Source: Dendrolimus kikuchii (taxonomy: Eukaryota > Arthropoda > Insecta > Lepidoptera > Lasiocampidae). Taken from it: DNA of 64,000 bases. A model generated the notes under the pieces. The model searched no databases. It had not been told where the DNA came from and worked only from the letters and a program-made list of their open reading frames with translations. Shown in pieces: positions 58,919 to 64,000 of the stretch. How positions within the stretch are numbered: position 1 is the first letter of the stretch; every line of letters begins with the position of its first letter. Location of the stretch: NCBI GenBank assembly GCA_019925095.2, contig CM034389.1, positions 18,091,435 through 18,155,434 on the forward strand. The letters are read 5' to 3'. Position numbers and translations under genes: made by a program.

Positions 58919-60363
58919 TGCATAATAGAGAAAAATCATATTTAAATAATTGAATGAATTCTATTGTATGGATCATGGTCTACACTCTACATCTATACTG
59001 AAACATAGAAAAAACGCATTCGAATACTAATAAATATAATATTAATAAACTAATACGTAGTAAAAACTCGTAAAAATGTATTTATTTAAGAGTTTTTGAT
59101 GTTAAAATTGACCTGAAATGTGCCTAGCTGATGTGCTCATCACACATTACAGTGCGGACAAATCTTAAATGTGTTTTTGAAGTTCGTACATGTGATGTGT
59201 GATTGAGCAGAGCACAATTATAAAGCCTGCACTATACTCGCATAGAGTTCTCGGGAGAACTTTTCGCATTCTTAGCTCCATCGTACTTGCGGACACCATC
59301 GTGACAACGCGAGAAGGCATTCACATTCTCAGTTTCGCACATCAGCGAAAATGTAGAGAAGCTTTAAGATATACAGACAGAGCTGAGATGAGAGAGTGTT
59401 GCGCTTTCGCTCGACTGCTATCCGGACTCCATGTTACTCCTTTTGCATATCACACTATAAGGTGTAATAAAAGTTATTATGAGCTGAAAGCCTAAGTAAG
59501 ATATCTGCATTAAGTTTTGTAGTAAGCGTGGGTTTTCTAATTTTTATGCGGGAAACACGCGTGGAAAATCTTAGCATAATAAGTTTCATAATAAGCGTAG
59601 ACATGTCTCTGTGCGCGTCGGCGCATTAATTCTGTATAACTTAATGCAAGCTAGCTGTGGACCACTCGGCGGAGGTAGTCTTCACAGATGTGTACAAAAA
59701 TTTTCGAACAATCCAAATACCGTAACTTTATGCCTAACGTTATTTTGTTTCTAGGAGACCTTTATGCAGAGACTTATGAAAAGACTGAATACTAAGGTTT
59801 ATTGATTTTCCGGGTTACTGATTTAGTACTTGAAAGTGTCTTATATGAATTAATAAAATGTCGTAAATAATAAATTTTTGAAATATACAAAGTTCGTTAA
59901 AGGGTTTTGAAAATTTAGATATGGATCTTGGCCTATCCACTGTCAGCGGCCCGGTACAATTTTGATAACTTTAAATAAAGTTAATTTTTCACCTCAATTG
60001 ATAGCTTATAAGATCGAAAATATGACATTTTCCAGACTTGTTTGTATTTATGTCAGTCATTGATTTTCCAAAGGTTTGCGTAGACTAATAAAAAAAAAGT
60101 TAAACGATGGAGAATATTAATAAGCTTAAATATTTGTACCTGCAGTATTAAATTTCGACTGCGGGTAGTTGGAGAATAAGACACGAAATTTTTGCTCTCG
60201 CTATTTTAATTCGAAATAAGTATAAATATTTGTTAATCAAGTGTGATTAATGCATAAAGTGAACAGTTAAGTGTTTTTCTTTACTTGTCAGTGAATGTAA
60301 TCTCCTTTCAAATTACAATACAAACATTTTTTTTTGGTTACGACAAAATCAACACAATACGAA
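58919..60363 (+). other. Intergenic DNA and presumed LINE 5' UTR
   Basis: No gene is supported. The frame at 59199-59495 is of unknown origin and unconvincing. The LINE 5' end must lie somewhere before 60364 but has no visible boundary. Confidence 0.4.
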
Positions 60364-61074
60364 ATGGAGTCCCTTCAAGGCACAATGACCGAAATGATGG
60401 ATTTGTTTCGTAGTAGAACGACTGCTATTGAGACTCAACTACAAAAGACTACAAGTCCGACGACAATCGAAGGTTTGGCTGCTGAATTTGCATCGCTCAA
60501 AGCTTTTATGATGCAAGCTTTAACTGGGCTACAAAAACAAATCGAAATGCTTGCTAACGTTACGGATAGACTGGAAATGCAAAGTCGTAGAAAGATGCTA
60601 TTAATTCATGGGTTAAAGGAAGTTAAGGATGAGAAATTAGCGGAAAGTATTACAGAAACTATGAAAAACCGACTTGGCCTCATCGACTTTTCAGTAGAAT
60701 ATATTAAACGTTGTCATAGACTTGGAAGACCTAATGAAAACCAAAAAAGCAGACCCATAGCTATTAAATTCTATGATATCAGCAGTCGTGATAAGATTTG
60801 GCAACTTAAAACTAAACTAAAAGGATCAGGCATTACAATGTCCGAATTTCTCACTAAAACTCGTCACGATATATTCATGGCAGCCCGAAAGAAGTTTGGT
60901 CTTTCAAAATGCTGGACCTGGGAAGGTCAAATATTTGTCAAGGACGCTGATGATGTTCGTCATCGAGTTTTTTCTTTAAGTGACCTGAATAAGATTTCCG
61001 TAGACGTAAATTCAAAGGAGACTGCTCCTGTCAAAGCTGCAGTCACCAAGCTTAAACGTGCTGTTAGAAAGTGA
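60364..61074 (+). CDS. LINE ORF1 protein (coiled coil plus RRM-like), 236 aa
   Basis: The frame from the ATG at 60364 gives 236 residues. Residues 1-72 are helical with a coiled-coil look (ETQLQKTT, FASLKAFMMQAL, IEMLANVTDRLEMQ). Then comes an RRM-like core (RKMLLIHGLKE at 76-86, then IKRCHRLGR and RPIAIKFYD near 114-138), and a basic C-terminus (KLKRAVRK). This is the layout of L1-type and some CR1/Jockey-superfamily ORF1 RNA chaperones. No zinc knuckle (CCHC) is visible. The frame is intact, which suggests recent insertion. In-frame codons also lie upstream of this ATG, but the first of those is not an ATG. Assignment to the same element as ORF2 is by position and orientation only. Confidence 0.8.
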   Translation: MESLQGTMTEMMDLFRSRTTAIETQLQKTTSPTTIEGLAAEFASLKAFMMQALTGLQKQIEMLANVTDRLEMQSRRKMLLIHGLKEVKDEKLAESITETMKNRLGLIDFSVEYIKRCHRLGRPNENQKSRPIAIKFYDISSRDKIWQLKTKLKGSGITMSEFLTKTRHDIFMAARKKFGLSKCWTWEGQIFVKDADDVRHRVFSLSDLNKISVDVNSKETAPVKAAVTKLKRAVRK

Positions 61075-62030
61075 AAACGAAAAGATTAAATCTCTTACTC
61101 TCTTTTTATTTTATTTTTCTTATTATTATTAGTTTATACATTGTAATGCAACCCGGATCGACATTGGTATTATATGATATGCTGTTTAATTGTATTGTGT
61201 TAATTTTAACATTTTTTATGTTAAATTGTAGCAAGTAACTGAACATACTGAAATATTGTTATTATAAGTGTATTGCACTAAGAACAGCAGTGGCTCACAC
61301 CATTTATAGTTTAAAAGTAGTGGGTTAATAAAGGAGACGGATACATTTTCATCACTCTTGGGCCCAAAGTGTAAAAAGGTCAATGTTTCTCATTTTGTAA
61401 TAAAAATATAACACTTCCTTTAAGCCATATTACAACTAATTTTTTTACTTATAAAATATTTTTAACCTATTTTTATGTTTCTCTCTTGTTTTTTTTTGCG
61501 ATTAACATTGACAAGTATGTAGTACGTTATTTAAATGGATATAATCTGTTTATGTATAGAAGTGTAGAGGATATGAACATAATTTATATAATACAATATA
61601 TACCCTATAATACAATTATTAACCGTTAATTTTAATATGAATTGGTTATTAGTGTTGTACTTAAGCAATGACAGGTATTTATATTGGGTGAAATGTACCG
61701 GGTTGTGTTATTTATTCTAGGTATTGCAAAATATAATATATAATTATATCCTTAACTCTGTTTTCATTTTTTTTGTTTTTTTTATTGTCGTAGTTTTTCC
61801 ATTAGTTACTTTAATTGTTTTTCTTTATATTGTAAAACGTATTAAGATGTCATAATATGTAGATACATTCAACTGGCAGGTGGAGATTATTTTCATATAT
61901 TATAAATATTTTTGCTTTTGTCTATAATATCATATTTATTTATATATTTATTTTATACATACATACTTATATATTTTATACATTTATACCAATTTTTTAG
62001 CAATTTATTTGTGCTTAAATTTGTTATTAT
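61075..62030 (+). other. Long AT-rich spacer between LINE ORF1 and ORF2
   Basis: This 956-bp stretch has no convincing coding frame and is rich in T runs and TATA-type repeats. Most two-ORF LINEs have overlapping or closely spaced ORFs, so the length is unusual. It could be a real inter-ORF region, or it could mark two adjacent elements. Confidence 0.5.
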
Positions 62031-64000
62031 ATGTCCAGCTTGAATAGTAGTAATAATGACGATTTTCAATCTGCATGTAGCGATGATGACAGCTTCAGTA
62101 GTATTCCATCACTTAACGATATTTTAACCGCACAGTTCTCTGACAAGACGAGGAATTTCAATGCTGTTCATATAAATGCCCAAAGTATTCCGGCTCATTT
62201 CACAGATATGCTGGCAACATTCAATTGCATGAACATTCATGCTATACTAGTATCCGAATCATGGCTTAAGCCAGTTCTCTCGTCTACTTCGTATATTTTG
62301 CCAGGCTACCGGCTAATACGCAATGATCGAGTTGGTTCCCGGGGGGGAGGTGTAGCCATCTACTTACGTGACCATGTCCCCTTTAAAATTATTAATTTGT
62401 CGACACAACCACCCCCGCCTGACGCCGGCGAACACATTTTCATTGAAGTAGAGATGCAACATACCAAAGTATTAGTTGGTGTATATTATTGTCCGTCATC
62501 AAGTATTAATTTCTTTCCTTCTTTTGAAAATCTCTTAGAAAACCTAGTCCCAACATACGCTCACACAATTATTATGGGTGACTTTAACACTTGTCTATTG
62601 AAAGATGATAATCGTTCCATTTCTTTCAAATCCACTTCGGAGTCCTGTAACCTTTCCGTTCTTCCTTTATGCGCAACTCACCATTCTCCAAATTCTAATC
62701 CCACACTCCTTGACCTAATGCTAGTATCCTGTCCAGACCTAGTGTCCAACCACGGTCAGTATTCTGCTGATGCGTTTTCCTATCACGACCTAATATTTTT
62801 GTCCTATCAAGTCCGACCTCCCAAAGTGAAGTCTAAGATACTTCTGCAACGCAATTTTGGTGGTATGAACGTTGATATTCTCCGTATGGATGCTTTAAAC
62901 ATAGACTGGGGTTCAATTGTCAATAGCCAATTTGTTGATCAAAAGATCACTTTATTTAATTCTGCATTAACTGGGTTGTACGACAAACATGCGCCTATTC
63001 GTGCAATTAAAATTAAACACCCACCTGCACCCTGGTTAACAGATGAGATTAAGATCGTATTAACCAAAAAGGCCTGTGCTAAATCTAGATATAAATGTCG
63101 CCCCAGTGACCACAACTGGGAAAAATACGTGTCGATTCGTAATCATTGCAACAAGGTGGTTAGAGATGCTCAACGTCGCCACATACATGATTCTATAGAA
63201 AATGGTGAACCTGCCAAAATCTGGAAATTTCTAAAATCATTGGGTGTTGGTAAATCACAAAATAACTCGCATTCCTCAGACTTGGATGTCAACTTACTTA
63301 ATAATCATTTTATAACCTCGTCTAATATTGATCAGACATCAAAAGACAATACACTTGCATATCTTTCCTCATTACCAACACCTGACTACACACCGTTCGT
63401 CTTTACTCAGTTCTCCGATTGTGATGTTGAAAAAAGTATAGTATCGATTACATCTAAAGCTATAGGCAGTGACAGTGTTAGCCGAAACATGATTATACCA
63501 ATCCTGGATATAATACTTCCTATCATATCTCACATCCTTAATTTTTCCATCTCTAGCCGTACCTTCCCGAGTTCCTGGAAAAAAGCTCTAATCACTCCCA
63601 TACCAAAGAAAGCAAATCCCTCTTCCTTCTCTGAATATCGTCCCATTTCCATACTTCCTTTTTTATCCAAAGTCCTAGAGCGTCTTGTCCACAAACAACT
63701 AAGTATATTCCTCAATAAAAATTGTCTCCTTAATCCTCATCAGTCCGGTTTTCGCCCTGGCCACAGCACTGTCACTGCACTAGTTAAAATCACAGAGGAT
63801 ATAAGACTAGCAATGGATGATGGCAAAGTAACCATACTCACCTTGCTGGATTTCAGCAATGCATTTAATACCGTCGATTACGACATTCTGCTTGGCGTGC
63901 TATGCTCTCTCAACATATCTCCAACGGTAATTGAGTGGTTTCGTAGTTACCTGTATGGTCGCCGGCAAAGAATCCGTATCGACGACTTGTTTTCATCTTG
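62031..64000 (+). CDS. LINE ORF2: endonuclease plus reverse transcriptase, truncated by the window edge
   Basis: The frame is open from the ATG at 62031 to the window end (656 codons) with no stop or frameshift. The apurinic-type endonuclease has NAQS (49-52), ESWL (76-79), RGGGVAIYLR (104-113), GDFN (183-186), LLDLM (226-230) and SYHDL (250-254). The reverse transcriptase begins with ITPIPKK (521-527), YRPIS (536-540), QSGFRPGHST (571-580) and LLDFSNAFNTVDYD (605-618), which includes the first catalytic Asp. The second catalytic motif lies beyond the window. The motif set fits the CR1/Jockey superfamily; the clade is uncertain. An intact frame suggests a young, possibly mobile copy. Confidence 0.93.
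   Translation, partial: MSSLNSSNNDDFQSACSDDDSFSSIPSLNDILTAQFSDKTRNFNAVHINAQSIPAHFTDMLATFNCMNIHAILVSESWLKPVLSSTSYILPGYRLIRNDRVGSRGGGVAIYLRDHVPFKIINLSTQPPPPDAGEHIFIEVEMQHTKVLVGVYYCPSSSINFFPSFENLLENLVPTYAHTIIMGDFNTCLLKDDNRSISFKSTSESCNLSVLPLCATHHSPNSNPTLLDLMLVSCPDLVSNHGQYSADAFSYHDLIFLSYQVRPPKVKSKILLQRNFGGMNVDILRMDALNIDWGSIVNSQFVDQKITLFNSALTGLYDKHAPIRAIKIKHPPAPWLTDEIKIVLTKKACAKSRYKCRPSDHNWEKYVSIRNHCNKVVRDAQRRHIHDSIENGEPAKIWKFLKSLGVGKSQNNSHSSDLDVNLLNNHFITSSNIDQTSKDNTLAYLSSLPTPDYTPFVFTQFSDCDVEKSIVSITSKAIGSDSVSRNMIIPILDIILPIISHILNFSISSRTFPSSWKKALITPIPKKANPSSFSEYRPISILPFLSKVLERLVHKQLSIFLNKNCLLNPHQSGFRPGHSTVTALVKITEDIRLAMDDGKVTILTLLDFSNAFNTVDYDILLGVLCSLNISPTVIEWFRSYLYGRRQRIRIDDLFSS

Noticed and set aside
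59199..59495. 98-aa ORF as a gene
   Set aside because: It has no family resemblance, no splice context and irregular composition, and lies in intergenic DNA near repeats.

Overview
This window looks like nuclear DNA of a lepidopteran (moth or butterfly). It is AT-rich, its genes have many introns with GT-AG boundaries, and the non-coding space is filled with repeat families typical of Lepidoptera: RTE- and CR1/Jockey-type LINE relics, tRNA-derived SINEs, MITEs, Helitron-like ends carrying the 'GCGGACGAAGTCGCGGGC' motif, and a decayed mariner. The species cannot be read from the sequence. No virus, CRISPR array, rRNA gene or functional tRNA gene was seen.

Two host genes can be reconstructed exon by exon. 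(1) A lipophorin receptor (LpR, insect LDLR/VLDLR family) occupies about 1.2-46.6 kb on the plus strand. Fifteen coding exons are present, and all intron phases agree. They encode eight LDL-receptor class A repeats, EGF-A, a calcium-binding EGF-B, a six-bladed YWTD propeller, EGF-C, a short O-glycan-type stalk, one transmembrane helix, and a cytoplasmic tail with an FDNPVY internalisation signal. Only the signal-peptide exon(s) lie upstream of the window. (2) QTRT2, the accessory subunit of queuine tRNA-ribosyltransferase, lies convergently on the minus strand. It has seven exons (57727 down to 50756) and a 434-residue protein with the Cys-x-Cys-x2-Cys...His zinc site. The two genes have unrelated roles: lipoprotein endocytosis at the cell surface, and queuosine modification of tRNA.

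From about 60.3 kb to the right edge there is a non-LTR retrotransposon with two open frames. ORF1p is a coiled-coil/RRM-like protein. ORF2 has an endonuclease and the start of a reverse transcriptase, and stays open for 656 codons to the window edge, which suggests a young insertion. The two ORFs are separated by an unusual 956-bp non-coding gap.

The LpR introns hold most of the other structure: a 1.43-kb foldback element with TA target-site duplications, two MITEs, a 420-bp purine-rich minisatellite, a mariner relic split by a LINE fragment, several LINE C-terminal relics, two tRNA-type SINE families, and a dispersed family sharing its 3' tail with a LINE. The most puzzling items are a coding-looking but unidentified 120-137 codon frame at 38.4-38.9 kb inside LpR intron 12, preceded by GC-rich, CRE-containing intronic DNA, and a perfect 16-bp hairpin just downstream of QTRT2. 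I found no convincing previously undescribed multi-gene system.
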